DNA of 64,000 nucleotides from JAMXLO01 sp963726125. Lineage in GTDB: Bacteria > Pseudomonadota > Alphaproteobacteria > Acetobacterales > Acetobacteraceae. Below the pieces are notes generated by a model. It worked only from the letters and a program-made list of their open reading frames with translations. It had not been told where the DNA came from and ran no database searches. The position numbers and the translations under genes were made by a program. Shown one piece after another: positions 1 to 8,861 of the stretch. The stretch covers positions 933,767 through 997,766 of the forward strand of contig CAVSBG010000002.1 in assembly GCA_963726125.1 (NCBI GenBank), read 5' to 3'. Numbering within the stretch: position 1 is the stretch's first letter; each line of letters starts with the position of its first letter.

Positions 1-139
1 GCCTGCCTCGAGCAGCAGCGGCGCGTGATCCGCGGCTGGTTACCGCGGCGACCGCACCGGCGGCCTGGGTCTGCGAAAGCGCGGTCACGGGCAAGCCAGT
101 CAACGTGGCCGCGATGGCAATATTGCGAAGGATCTTCAT
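1..139 (-). CDS. cpaC: Tad pilus outer-membrane secretin CpaC/RcpA, N-terminus only, apparent frameshift
   Basis: The gene starts with ATG at 139 and runs off the window edge. Its first residues (MKILRNIAIAATLTG...ALSQ) form a signal peptide. It overlaps the end of cpaB by a TGATG junction, the usual cpaB-cpaC order. The reading frame that follows the signal peptide gives an Arg/Ala-rich nonsense stretch, whereas a neighbouring frame over positions 1-33 reads ADHAPLLLEAG, which is the expected start of a mature CpaC. That frame is closed by a stop just upstream, so a one-base shift near position 30-50 is likely. CpaC forms the outer-membrane channel for Flp pili. The assignment rests on operon position and this short stretch, because the secretin domain lies outside the window. 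Confidence 0.6.
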   Translation of the reverse strand, partial: MKILRNIAIAATLTGLPVTALSQTQAAGAVAAVTSRGSRAAAARGR

Positions 140-987
140 CAGAACTTGAACTCCTTTGCCTCGCCTGAGCCTGAATAAACCCGCAGCGTGTCTTGCGGGT
201 GCGGTGGCGGTTCGGCGCCAAGCGCCGGTGAGACATCGACCGCCCAGGTGGTGTCGTGCGCCGCCGCGACCTTGGTCCCCGCGGACGAGGGTGAGTCGGC
301 GGATCGCACCGACAGCGACAGCCGTCCGAGCCGTGTCGCGACGGACACGCTGACCGCCTGATCCTGCGTCACCTCGAGCGTGACGGTGCGTGCCTGGTTG
401 TCTGTTTGATTTGTGTCAGCGCCCTGCACGAGTTGCTGATCGATGGCGATCACCCGAACGTCGGACAGCACGGTTTCGGCGGCGACCCGATGACCCAGCG
501 GCATCGCCGCTTCCTGAATCGTCTGGGTCAGGATCAGATCGACGCGGTCACCGGGCCAGATCAATCCGGCGGCGCCCGTCGTCGCATCCACAGCGACGGT
601 GACGGCGCGCATGCCCGGCTGCAAGACGGCGGCGAGGAAGCCGTGATCGCCAGGGCGCATCACGTCACTGGCGCGCACCGGCTCGCCGGCGCTCAGGCTG
701 CGCCGTACCATTGCACCGGACAGCGCGCGGCGCGCGTCCGGCGTATCGGCGCTCATGTCGGCGCTGCGGTCCGCTACCAGGATCTCCTTCGCGGCGAGGT
801 CCTCGGGTTTCAGCAGGCTGCCGGCACGCAGCGGTCGCGCGGCACCTAGTACAGCGATCTTGGCAGGTGGCGGCGGTGCTGCCGCGTGCGGCGGTGGTGG
901 CGGCGGCCGCGTCGAGATCCATGCCACGGTTCCAAAGCCCACCAGGCCTATGGCCATCAGGGCGAAGAACATGATGCGCAGGACCAT
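139..987 (-). CDS. cpaB: Flp pilus assembly protein CpaB/RcpC
   Basis: This 282-residue protein has an N-terminal membrane anchor (FFALMAIGLVGFGTVAWI), a proline-rich linker, then a SAF-type domain at about residues 45-110 (ARPLRAGSLLKPEDL, followed by GEPVRASDVM). The C-terminal half carries the CpaB motif GMRAVTVAVD and WPGDRVDLILTQ. CpaB is a periplasmic Tad pilus component thought to stabilise the CpaC secretin. It lies 12 bp downstream of the prepilin peptidase gene and overlaps cpaC, so flp-cpaA-cpaB-cpaC form one minus-strand transcription unit. Length and motif order fit the family. Confidence 0.93.
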   Translation of the reverse strand: MVLRIMFFALMAIGLVGFGTVAWISTRPPPPPPHAAAPPPPAKIAVLGAARPLRAGSLLKPEDLAAKEILVADRSADMSADTPDARRALSGAMVRRSLSAGEPVRASDVMRPGDHGFLAAVLQPGMRAVTVAVDATTGAAGLIWPGDRVDLILTQTIQEAAMPLGHRVAAETVLSDVRVIAIDQQLVQGADTNQTDNQARTVTLEVTQDQAVSVSVATRLGRLSLSVRSADSPSSAGTKVAAAHDTTWAVDVSPALGAEPPPHPQDTLRVYSGSGEAKEFKF

Positions 988-999
988 CGGATGCTCCGC

Positions 1000-1515
1000 C
1001 TATAACGCGATGAAAAGGAAGCCGGCGGCGATCGCCAGTGCGTACGGCAGCGGGCCGGCGCGACGGATACGCCATTGCTCGGCACGCAACGCGCGCGCGA
1101 TGAAATGCTGAGGACGCCGCGCGGATGGGGCCGCGATGATGCGGCGGGCGCCGAGATAGATCACCGCGAGCACAGCGCCCGACAGCGCGACCGCCGCGAT
1201 GAACATCACGACGTTGCCTGGCGGCAAGACGAGCGAGGCTGCGGCGAGCAGCTTCACGTCGCCACCGCCCATCCAGCCACGACGCCAGCAGATGGCCGCC
1301 GCGAGAAAGACGATGAGGCTGGCGAGAAAACCGCTGTATTGGGGAAAATGCAGCAGCTGCGATGCCACGCCGAGCAGCGCCAGCAATCCTGCCATCCAGT
1401 TGGGCACGGTGCGCGTGGCGATGTCGTGCAGCGCGGCCGCGAGCAGAATGGCGATGCTGGCGAGCAGCAGAGCGAGAGCGGGAAACGATGACGAGGCGAG
1501 TGTTGTCACGACCAT
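1000..1515 (-). CDS. cpaA: Prepilin peptidase CpaA/TadV (A24 family)
   Basis: This 171-residue polytopic membrane protein has two conserved aspartate sites typical of type IV prepilin peptidases: HDIATRTVPN in the first loop and GGGDVKLLAA in the second. It should cleave and mature the Flp pilin and the TadE-like pseudopilins in the inner membrane. It has the short length expected of the TadV/CpaA branch, which lacks the methyltransferase domain. It sits between the Flp pilin gene upstream and cpaB downstream. Confidence 0.93.
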   Translation of the reverse strand: MVVTTLASSSFPALALLLASIAILLAAALHDIATRTVPNWMAGLLALLGVASQLLHFPQYSGFLASLIVFLAAAICWRRGWMGGGDVKLLAAASLVLPPGNVVMFIAAVALSGAVLAVIYLGARRIIAAPSARRPQHFIARALRAEQWRIRRAGPLPYALAIAAGFLFIAL

Positions 1516-1608
1516 CCCTCGATGCGAGCGGTGCCAGAAAGGCGATCAGCGCGGCGGCAGGTCCTGCCGCCGCGCTGGGCCAGTCGTTCGATTGTCGTCG
1601 TCAGCCGA

Positions 1609-1779
1609 TTACAGGCTGCCGCCGATGTTGCTGAACTTGGTCGACAGATCACTCGCGAACGTCTGGAAGCCGACGACGATCGTCGCGACGATCACGCCTG
1701 CGATCAGGGCGTATTCCAGCGCGGTGACGGCGCGCCGATCGGTCTTCAGCTCAACCCAGGTCTTGATGTATTCGAACAT
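1609..1779 (-). CDS. flp: Flp/Fap type IVb major pilin
   Basis: This is a 56-residue pilin precursor beginning MFEYIKTWVELKTDRRAVTA. The start at 1779 is chosen because a good AGGGAG ribosome site precedes it by about 8 bases. A longer reading from 1842 would add an unlikely leader. Cleavage by CpaA is expected just before the hydrophobic segment: the RRAVTALEYALIAG block is the Flp signature, with the conserved Glu-Tyr pair needed for assembly. The remainder is a single helix. It is the first gene of the minus-strand tad unit. Confidence 0.92.
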   Translation of the reverse strand: MFEYIKTWVELKTDRRAVTALEYALIAGVIVATIVVGFQTFASDLSTKFSNIGGSL

Positions 1780-2153
1780 GGTGGGGCTCCCTTTGCCAGT
1801 GGATAGGCTGCTGCATTCCGAGACCTGTGTGCTGGGTTGCACTTACACGCACCGGAAGCCTGCGAGAGGGAGTAAACCAGCCAGGGAGTTTTAAAACGGT
1901 TTCACCCGTGGACATTTTGCATCAATTGTTGAATCAGAAATTCTCCGCCGGCTTTCGGCGAGCGCTCGCATGGGCGGGCTAAAACGCATCGGACGCACTT
2001 GCCCCCCGAACGCTTCCGCTTGTCCGCACGGATGCGTTGTGCAATGGCCGGCTGCGAACGGATCGCGGCCGTCAGGACCGAAACATTCTGCGTAAGAGGC
2101 CGCCTATATCGCAGGCCATTGCTTGCATTTTGGTGTCGCCGGCGCAGCCGCTG
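1780..2153. other. Intergenic region upstream of flp
   Basis: This gap of about 370 bp separates the pilin start from the end of the transglycosylase gene. An AT-rich patch at 1888-1945, containing TTTTAAAACGG and AATTGTTGAATC on the plus strand, stands out from the GC-rich surroundings and is the most likely place for the pilin promoter. I see no credible coding sequence and could not define -35/-10 boxes or a full CtrA box with confidence. Confidence 0.4.
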
Positions 2154-2927
2154 TTATCGAGCTGGTGTGACAATATGCGGTAATGGCGCTGCCGAGGCGC
2201 CGGCGATCGCGACGACCACGGCGGCCCGGCCGGACGCGCTTGGTGTCCAGACATGCACCTCGTGGCCGTCAACCGAAAAGACCTTGAGTGCGTTTGCGAC
2301 TTCTCTCGGCGGCAGCGAGAGGTTGGGGCCGGTGGCCAGAGCGTGCTGCCAGCCCTCGGGCGTCGACCAGTTCGCATATACCTGTTGCCGATACGCAACG
2401 CCGAGCGCCGGTGTCGCGGAATGGTACGCCGCGACGGCGTCCTCCCAACTGCCCAGCTTCGTGTGCAGCGATGACAGGAAGCGCGCGGCGTACTGCGCGT
2501 TGGCTGTCGGATCGAATGCCTGGTCCAGGTTGGGGAATGCGGCCGGATGACTCTGCAGGTTGATCTGGAAGCAGCCGACATCGATGTTGCGCAGGCCGCT
2601 CTGTTGCAGCGCGCGGGTCTGCTGCAATGCGGCTTCCTTGCTGTCGCTGATGCGAGGCTGCCCCGCCGCATCGATCGCGAACGGCGAGGCGGTAACGCGC
2701 CCAAGCGAGGCATCCCATCGCCCGCTTTCCACGCGGCCGATGGCTGAGAGCAGACCCGCCGGCAGTGCGTATTCGCGTTCCGCGTCGAGGCCTGCCTGCT
2801 CACACGGAGAGTTCGGTTCGACAATGCGCTGCGCGTGTGCCACCGGCGCGAGCGACAGCAACAGCGTCGTCGCGCCTATGACAGCGGCAGGCCACACGTG
2901 CATTCCCCGCTTGCGCGGAGACGGCAC
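2154..2927 (-). CDS. Secreted lytic transglycosylase-like protein
   Basis: This 257-residue protein has a signal peptide (KRGMHVWPAAVIGATTLLLS...AHA) followed by an SLT-fold domain. The catalytic-type motif is LLSAIGRVESGRW, with the glutamate after ...GRV, and later parts read NIDVGCFQINLQSHP and AAAYHSA. It should cut peptidoglycan in the periplasm. The GTG start at 2927 gives the signal peptide a basic n-region; an ATG at 2903 is an alternative. It is 4 bp downstream of the CtrA-like gene, so the two are likely co-transcribed, which suggests a role in opening the wall for the Tad pilus machine. Confidence 0.85.
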   Translation of the reverse strand: MPSPRKRGMHVWPAAVIGATTLLLSLAPVAHAQRIVEPNSPCEQAGLDAEREYALPAGLLSAIGRVESGRWDASLGRVTASPFAIDAAGQPRISDSKEAALQQTRALQQSGLRNIDVGCFQINLQSHPAAFPNLDQAFDPTANAQYAARFLSSLHTKLGSWEDAVAAYHSATPALGVAYRQQVYANWSTPEGWQHALATGPNLSLPPREVANALKVFSVDGHEVHVWTPSASGRAAVVVAIAGASAAPLPHIVTPAR

Positions 2928-2931
2928 GGGG

Positions 2932-3684
2932 TCAGGCAGCCACCACGTCGTGCTCGAGCCAGGCCTGATCCGGCTGGTGGTTCATCACCCGCGCGTCGTC
3001 CTGACGATCCAGCGACGGGTCGCGCAGGATGTAACCGCAGCCCCACACCGTATCGATCAGCGTGGGCACACCCGCCGTCGCCAACTTCTTGCGCAGCCGG
3101 CAGATGATCACGTCGATCGTCTTCATCTCCGGTTCGTCCATGCCGCAGTAGAGATGCGTGAGGAACGCGCCCTTGTTGAGGATTACGCCCTGCTTCAGGA
3201 ACAGCAGCTCCAGCACGGCATATTCACGCCGCGACAGATGCAGCGACTCGCCGTGCACGCGGACATCGCGCCGATCCAGCAGCAGCTCGACGGGGCCGAG
3301 CGTCAGTGTGGACTTGGCATGGCCCTGGCTGCGGCGCACGACGGCGCGGATGCGGGCCAGCACCTCTTCCGGATCACATGGCGTGATCAGGAAATCGTCG
3401 GCGCCCTGGTCGAGCGCCTTCACCTTGGCCTGTACTGTCGCGACGTCCGACATGATCACCACCGGCGTCCGCAGCGCCGCGGCGCGCATCATGCGGACGA
3501 CCTCATAGGCGGGAACATCGGAGAGGTGCAGGTCCATAAGCACCATGTCGTAATCGTAGAGACGCAGGAATTCGAGCGCCTCGCGACCTGAAAGCGCCTG
3601 CTCGCTGCGGATGCCGTGCTGTTGCAGGAACTCTTGATTCCCACCGCGGCAGAAAGGTGCGTTACCGACGCGCAAAACGAGCAT
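2932..3684 (-). CDS. CtrA-like OmpR-family response regulator with degenerate receiver
   Basis: This 250-residue protein aligns with CtrA along its whole length without gaps through the receiver. The C-terminal winged helix contains the CtrA-type stretches VVRRSQGHA, LHLSRREYAVLELL, GMDEPEMKTIDV and TVWGCGYILRDP. In the receiver the phospho-acceptor Asp51 is kept (YDYDMVLMD). The acidic pair of CtrA at positions 8-9 is replaced by Asn-Ala (RVGNAP), and the conserved Lys101 is replaced by Thr (FLITPC). It may therefore act without normal phosphorylation. The start at 3684 aligns with CtrA; an upstream start at 3729 adds 15 residues. It sits between Tad gene blocks and may control them. It is probably a paralog, not the essential cell-cycle CtrA. 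Confidence 0.85.
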   Translation of the reverse strand: MLVLRVGNAPFCRGGNQEFLQQHGIRSEQALSGREALEFLRLYDYDMVLMDLHLSDVPAYEVVRMMRAAALRTPVVIMSDVATVQAKVKALDQGADDFLITPCDPEEVLARIRAVVRRSQGHAKSTLTLGPVELLLDRRDVRVHGESLHLSRREYAVLELLFLKQGVILNKGAFLTHLYCGMDEPEMKTIDVIICRLRKKLATAGVPTLIDTVWGCGYILRDPSLDRQDDARVMNHQPDQAWLEHDVVAA

Positions 3685-3769
3685 GGCTGAGTTCCTCGTG
3701 TTTTCCGTTGGCATGGAAATAGATTGCAACCATTGCCGCGGTAAATTCCGCCGGAAGACCAGTCCGTCG

Positions 3770-3788
3770 GGATTAGTCGTCCTAATCC
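3770..3788. promoter_or_regulatory. Dyad-symmetric site in divergent promoter region
   Basis: The sequence has perfect 7-bp inverted arms, GGATTAG and CTAATCC, separated by 5 bp. It lies 85 bp upstream of the CtrA-like regulator start and about 230 bp upstream of the divergent tadG-like gene. It is a plausible operator for a dimeric regulator. It does not match the direct-repeat CtrA box, so the binding protein is unknown. Confidence 0.4.
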
Positions 3789-4021
3789 GAATGGCCTAGG
3801 CAACCAGGCGGATCGGAAAGCACCGCAATTTGTGCCTTGATATTTGCCATCGGACGGACACGGAGCGGGCCGGCACTCGGCGCGCACGAACCGGCCGATC
3901 GAAACTACGATGCAATGATGCGCAAGCAGGATAGGACCGAAGGATCGTCACGGTTTGGCGGGCGGGAAGTATTCCCGCTGGTCGCGCGACGCTCCGGCAA
4001 CGTGTCCCATGAGGTCATGCC

Positions 4022-5968
4022 ATGACGATGAAGAATTCGCTCCGATGGCTGCGCGGCAGGCGGGCTAGCGTCACCGTGCTGGCGGCGGTGATGTTACCCG
4101 CGCTGGTCGGGATGGCCGGTCTGGCGACCCAATACGGCAACGCACTGCTGACCCAGGTCAAGGCGCAGCGCATTGCCGATGCGGCCGCGTACGGCGCCGC
4201 GTGGGCGTACAACCCGGCGAACGCCCCAGACGCGAATACCAGTGCGATGAATGCCGCTGCCAACCGCATCGCATTGCTGAACGGCATCGTAACCAGCGAC
4301 ATGGCAGTGTCGATCGGAAACTCCCCGAGTGGCGACGGCAACCAGGCAGTGCGCGCGACGGTCACCATGGGCGTGGCCATTGATCTCACGAAACTCATCA
4401 ATGGCGGCAGCCAGCTCAGCGTGACGGCCAACTCCTATGTCGAGCTCAAGAACGATACGCTTGCATGCATCATCGCGGTGAAGGGCGGCGGCACCGGCGT
4501 GACGCTCAGCGGCGCCGGAAGGATTACCGCGAACGCCTGCGGCGTCGCCTCGGCCGCGACTACCACCAGTCCGGCGGCGATCGTGGTACCTAACGGCGCC
4601 ACCGTAACGACCCCTCAGGTGACCACACCGCAGGCATTGACCTCGGCGCAGAAGGCAAACATCCAGCCACCAGCGGGCACCGGAGCAGTGACCTACAAGG
4701 TCAAGGCGGTGACGGATCCGCTGGCCGGGAACTCCGAGGTGACGACGGCGGTCAGCCGTCTGAGCACCGTTGCGGCATTGACCAATCCGAGCATGCCGCT
4801 GCCGCCGAGCGGCGCCAATCCCCCGTTCGGCTACCAGCCCGCCGGCACTTACGCGATTGGCTCCTGCACGGGCACTACCGGAGCCTGGAACGGCATATGG
4901 GTTGTGACATGCAGTGGCACCGGACCATTCAATTTCAGCCAGCTTAATTTGAGCGGGGCGTCATTCACGTTCAACAATTCGACCAGCGCGACTTACAACA
5001 TCGCAGGTCAGGTCAACACGAATAGCGCAACGGTCACCTTCAACGGCGCAGGAAGCTATAATTTTCTGGGGGGTCTGACGGTTGGAGGGGGTTCCACAAC
5101 GTCCTTCACCAGCGCCGCCGCGTTCAAGATCGGCCCGAACAGCAGCTGCAACGGCGGCAACTACAGCATCTGCAACACCGGAGCGCTTCTGAGTTTTGCC
5201 GGCCCGAGTAGCTTCATCCTGTCGAATGGCCTCTACAACGGCGGCGGTGAAACGATGGTGCTTGGCTCCGGTTCAACCAGCAACAGCTATCAGATCGGCA
5301 AAAGCAGCGACGGCTACGCCATCAACATGGGAGGCGGCAGCTTCGTGACCTTGAACGATGCGACCGGCACTGGCGACGTGTTTACGGCGAATGGCAATAT
5401 CGGCAACGGTGGCGGCAGTTGCCTTACCCTGCCCGCAGCCACCCAACACGACATCAACGGCAGCATCATCCTGGGCGGCGGCGCCACGCTCGGCGGCGGT
5501 ATCTACACAATCTACAACTACCTGGCGCTTGGTAACAACGGCGGTGGCGCCGTCACCTGTGGCGGTCAGAGCATCGGCATGAAAGCCAGTGGCGTGAGCC
5601 TGATCATTGGCGGCAATGCGACCGTGAGCTGCGGCAGCAGCGTCGGCTTCTGCATCACTGCCGGCTACAGCAACGTGACCCTGACGGCGCCATCCATTGG
5701 CAGCACCGCGAACCTTGCAGTGGTCGGGCCCACCGTCTCCAGCAATACGGCCGGAGCAATACTGACGGCAGGCGCCAGCGGTGCCAGCATCACGGGTGCA
5801 TTCTATTTCCCCTACGGCACGTTCACCATGAGCGGTGGTGCCAGTGTCGGCGGCGGGGGTTGTCTTGAATTGATCGCGGCGCAGATCGCTATCACGCAGG
5901 GCACTGCCGTCGGGTCCACGTGTGTTGGCCTCGTCGCCAATCCGCAGAAGATCGTGCTGGTGCAATGA
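4022..5968 (+). CDS. TadG-like pilus-associated protein with large beta-rich passenger region
   Basis: This 648-residue protein starts with a type IVb pseudopilin-like N-terminus of the Tad/TadE-G family (RASVTVLAAVMLPALVGMAG, then ...RIADAAAYGAAWAY). About residues 130-640 are an extended Gly/Ser/Asn/Thr-rich region with repeated short hydrophobic strands, such as GASFTFNNS and YNIAGQVN, resembling a beta-helix or adhesin. Cysteines recur in the passenger region. The N-terminal helix would anchor it in the inner membrane or pilus machinery, with the rest periplasmic or exported. The stop overlaps the next gene by ATGA, so 4022-7018 is one operon. I do not see the von Willebrand A domain of classical TadG. 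Confidence 0.75.
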   Translation: MTMKNSLRWLRGRRASVTVLAAVMLPALVGMAGLATQYGNALLTQVKAQRIADAAAYGAAWAYNPANAPDANTSAMNAAANRIALLNGIVTSDMAVSIGNSPSGDGNQAVRATVTMGVAIDLTKLINGGSQLSVTANSYVELKNDTLACIIAVKGGGTGVTLSGAGRITANACGVASAATTTSPAAIVVPNGATVTTPQVTTPQALTSAQKANIQPPAGTGAVTYKVKAVTDPLAGNSEVTTAVSRLSTVAALTNPSMPLPPSGANPPFGYQPAGTYAIGSCTGTTGAWNGIWVVTCSGTGPFNFSQLNLSGASFTFNNSTSATYNIAGQVNTNSATVTFNGAGSYNFLGGLTVGGGSTTSFTSAAAFKIGPNSSCNGGNYSICNTGALLSFAGPSSFILSNGLYNGGGETMVLGSGSTSNSYQIGKSSDGYAINMGGGSFVTLNDATGTGDVFTANGNIGNGGGSCLTLPAATQHDINGSIILGGGATLGGGIYTIYNYLALGNNGGGAVTCGGQSIGMKASGVSLIIGGNATVSCGSSVGFCITAGYSNVTLTAPSIGSTANLAVVGPTVSSNTAGAILTAGASGASITGAFYFPYGTFTMSGGASVGGGGCLELIAAQIAITQGTAVGSTCVGLVANPQKIVLVQ

Positions 5969-6560
5969 CGCAGCGGCGTCTGTGCAAGCCATTCGGGTGC
6001 CTGTTGGTCGCGCGCCGCTGCGTTGCGGCGGTCGAGTTCGCACTTCTGGCGCCCGTCTTCGTGCTGATGTTTGCGGGCATAGTCGATCTGGGCAATGCGC
6101 TGTGGACCTGGTGCCGGCTGGAGGAGGCCGTTGCCGCCGGCACTGGTTTCGCGTTGGTCAACGGCGGCGTGAACGCCAGCGATGTGAACTCCGTGAACGG
6201 TCAGAGTCTCGCCAGTGACATCGCTGGCATCGTTGCGAACAGTGCCATTATCGGCAGCCACACCACACCGGCGAGTGTCACCGTGGTGGTCAACAATGGC
6301 CCGGCCACAACGATCACAAATGGTGTCAGCTCAAACAGCGGCACGGCGAGCGCTGCCGACTCATATTATTGCCTGACCGGCTCGCCGCCGGCCTGGACCT
6401 GGGGCAGCGCGGTTGCGTCCGGTATCGCCTGTACCGGGGGACGACATCCGGAAAGTTCGTCACCGTCACCGCGAGCTACAACTTCACGCCCTTCTTCGCC
6501 AGCTACGCCTTCGTGACGAATGGTGCGATGACGGCCGGGGCAGCGGTCCAAACCAAGTGA
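5965..6560 (+). CDS. TadE-family pseudopilin, with one apparent frameshift
   Basis: The N-terminus has the TadE signature: basic leader, RRCVAAVEFALLAPVFVLMF with the conserved glutamate, then VDLGNALW. The gene begins at an ATG overlapping the previous stop. The first frame runs to 6516 but degenerates after ASGIACTGG. The neighbouring frame continues sensibly (TTSGKFVTVTASYNFTPFF...) and stops at 6560, just before the next gene. The shift lies in the G run at about 6437-6442 and is repaired by adding one G, so a sequencing deletion is likely. TadE proteins are minor pseudopilins processed by CpaA. Confidence 0.8.
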
Positions 6561-6565
6561 TCCGA

Positions 6566-7018
6566 ATGCTCAGTCAACTCCACCGCGCGCGCAAGGCGGT
6601 GGCAGCACTGGAGTTCGCGCTGCTCGCAATACCTTTGCTGTTGCTGTTGCTCGGTACACTCGAGTTCGGCCGGCTGATGTGGTTCCGCGAGGCGTTGCAG
6701 ATGACTGCCAATGAGGGCGCACGCTGCATGGGAGTCGTGGCTGCATCCTGTGCTTCGAGTGGCGTCTATGACGGCCCCACTACCACGACCTATATCGAGA
6801 ACGTCGCCAACAACTGGGGAATCACGTTGGTCGGCGCCAACGTGACGCTGGCACGTCCATCGACCAACTCCAATTGCCTGCCGACCCTCACGACACCCCT
6901 CACACCGATGTCCGAGGTCACCATCACCTACACGTTCCAGACCGCGATACCGCAGCTACTGAACATGCTGGTTGGCAAGTCGCTGACAGCTCACGCGTGC
7001 TTTCCGAACAGTTCGTGA
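6566..7018 (+). CDS. TadE-family pseudopilin (TadE/TadF-like)
   Basis: This 150-residue protein has the pseudopilin N-terminus RARKAVAALEFALLAIPLLL followed by GTLEFGRLMWFREALQ and a short Cys-containing extracytoplasmic domain. It is the third and last gene of the plus-strand tad unit, starting 5 bp after its partner. A GTG at 6557 overlapping the previous stop is an alternative start. It should be processed by CpaA and act in Flp pilus assembly with the preceding TadE-type protein. Confidence 0.88.
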   Translation: MLSQLHRARKAVAALEFALLAIPLLLLLLGTLEFGRLMWFREALQMTANEGARCMGVVAASCASSGVYDGPTTTTYIENVANNWGITLVGANVTLARPSTNSNCLPTLTTPLTPMSEVTITYTFQTAIPQLLNMLVGKSLTAHACFPNSS

Positions 7019-7035
7019 CGGGTCGTCGCTGCCGG

Positions 7036-7724
7036 TTACGCGGCCAGCAGCTCCGCCGCGCGCGCCACCACCGGCAATGCGATGCCGCCGCGCGCCTTGG
7101 CAAGCGCCTCGATGCGGCTGTGCGCACCCAGCACGCGATAGATCGCGGCGAGATGCACCTTCACGGTGCCCACCGCCAACCCGAGCCGCCGCGCGATCGT
7201 CTTGGTCGCGCAACCTTCGGACAGGAGCTGGAACACCTCGATCTGCCGCTCGGTGAGATGCGCCAGCAGCGGGCTGATCTCGGGTCTCGCGGCATATGCA
7301 GCCGGTAATGGCGGCGGTGCGCCGGCGAGCGCGGCCGGCGCGAACACGCCGCCGGACAGCACCGTTTCCATGCGCCCGCAGAAGCTGGCCAGCGTGGTGG
7401 ACTTCAGGACGTAGCCGTTCGCGCCGGCGGCCAGGCTCTCCAGGATCGCCGCCCGGTCGTCGTTATCCGACAGCACGACGATCTTTTGATGCGGGAATTC
7501 CTGGCGCAGCCGGCGCAGGCTGGCGACGTCCGCCCAAGCTGCACGTCGAACAGCACCAGGTCCACCGGTTCGGCCCGCAGATGCGCCAGCATCTCGTCCA
7601 GCGAGCCGGCCTCGGCGCAGGACCAGTCCGGGCGATGCTCCTTCAGCAATCCGCGCAGTCCGTGGCGGAACAGCGTGGCACGATCGGCGATCAGGGCCGT
7701 GATTTCGGCGAATTCTTCGATCAT
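7036..7724 (-). CDS. NarL/LuxR-type response regulator, frameshifted
   Basis: The receiver domain begins MIEEFAEITALIADRATLFR and carries the acceptor aspartate in VDLVLFDVQLG. After LGR the frame is lost; the neighbouring frame continues as ADVASLRRLRQEFP...IVVLSDND and goes on to a LuxR helix-turn-helix (LTERQIEVFQLLSEGCATKT, then VGTVKVHLAAIYRVL). The shift sits at about 7531-7537, in a GGGC run, and one missing base would repair it. The repaired protein of about 229 residues is a normal NarL-type regulator. It converges on the tad operon and may regulate it, though that is only positional inference. No cognate kinase is adjacent. Confidence 0.82.
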
Positions 7725-7880
7725 TGACGGTCTTCCCGGTAGGCGAAATAGGCTAGCGCACCTGTCACATAATGGCCCCGATCTGTTCCAGACGCGGATG
7801 CGGCTACGACAGACACGGGGCGAATCTAGGCGGCCGAAAGGTTAACGTAAGCAAATCGCGTTAATTTTCTTTCAGATTGG

Positions 7881-8861
7881 TCAACCCACCAGATGACAGG
7901 CCACTTGATGGCCGGGGGCGGGCTCGGTCACGCGCGGTTCCTGTTCCCGGCAGACCGGCATCACGTGCGGGCAGCGGGTGTGGAAGCGGCAGCCGGACGG
8001 CGGGTGCAGCGCGCTCGGGATGTCGCCGGCCAGCCGTTGGCGTTCCGCGGCCCCGGCTGCGCTGCGCCGGATGCGCCGCTGGCACGGCGGCGATCAGCGC
8101 CTGGGTGTAGGGGTGCAGCGGGTTGGCGTAGAGCGTCCGCTTGTCGGCCAGCTCGACGATCTTGCCGAGGTACATCACCGCGACCCGGTTGGAGATGTGC
8201 TTCACCACGCCGAGGTCGTGGGCGATGAACAGGTAGGTCAGGCCGAGTTCGCCCTGCAGGTCCTGCAGCAGATTGACGATCTGTGCCTGCACCGAGACAT
8301 CCAGCGCGGACACCGGTTCGTCGCACACCACGAACTTCGGGTGCAGCACCAGCGCGCGGGCGATGCCGATGCGCTGGCGCTGGCCGCCGGAGAACTCGTG
8401 CGGGAAGCGGTCGCGCGCGCGGGCCGGCAGGCCGACCAGCGTCCAGCATGTCGGCGACCTGCGGCGCGGGTCTCGGCATTGCGGCGGGCGCCGTGGATCA
8501 GCAGCGGCTCCATGACGATGTCTTCCACCGACATGCGCGGGTTGAGCGCGCCGTACGGGTCCTGGAAGATGATCTGCATGGCGCGCCGCTTCTCGCGCAG
8601 TTCTGCCGGGTTGAGCAGCGTGATGTCGGCGCCGTCGAAGATGATGTTGCCCGAGGTGGGCGGGATCAGCCGGATCAGCAGGCGGCCGAGCGTGGATTTG
8701 CCGCAGCCTGACTCGCCGACCAGGCCCAGCGTCTCGCCCGGCAAGATGCGCAGCGCCACGTCGTCCACCGCGCGCAGCGGGATGGTGTGGCGATGCAGCA
8801 GGGTGCCGGCGCGCACCGGGAAATGCTTGGTCAGGCCGGCGGCCTCGATCAGCGGCGTCAT
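7881..8861 (-). CDS. dppF: Oligopeptide/dipeptide ABC transporter ATPase (DppF-like), with three frameshifts
   Basis: Walker A is GLVGESGCGKST, the signature is EFSGGQRQRIGIARAL and Walker B/D-loop is VVCDEPVSALDVS, in that order. The C-terminal oligopeptide-transporter domain reads GCRFHTRCPHVMPVC, with cysteines as in DppD/F. The parts lie in three frames, joined at about 8459-8463, 8438-8443 and 8050-8056. Each is repaired by removing one base, mostly at G/C runs. The combined length of about 326 residues is normal. It begins at a TGATG overlap with dppD and ends with TGA at 7881. It powers import with DppD through the DppBC pore. Confidence 0.82.
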
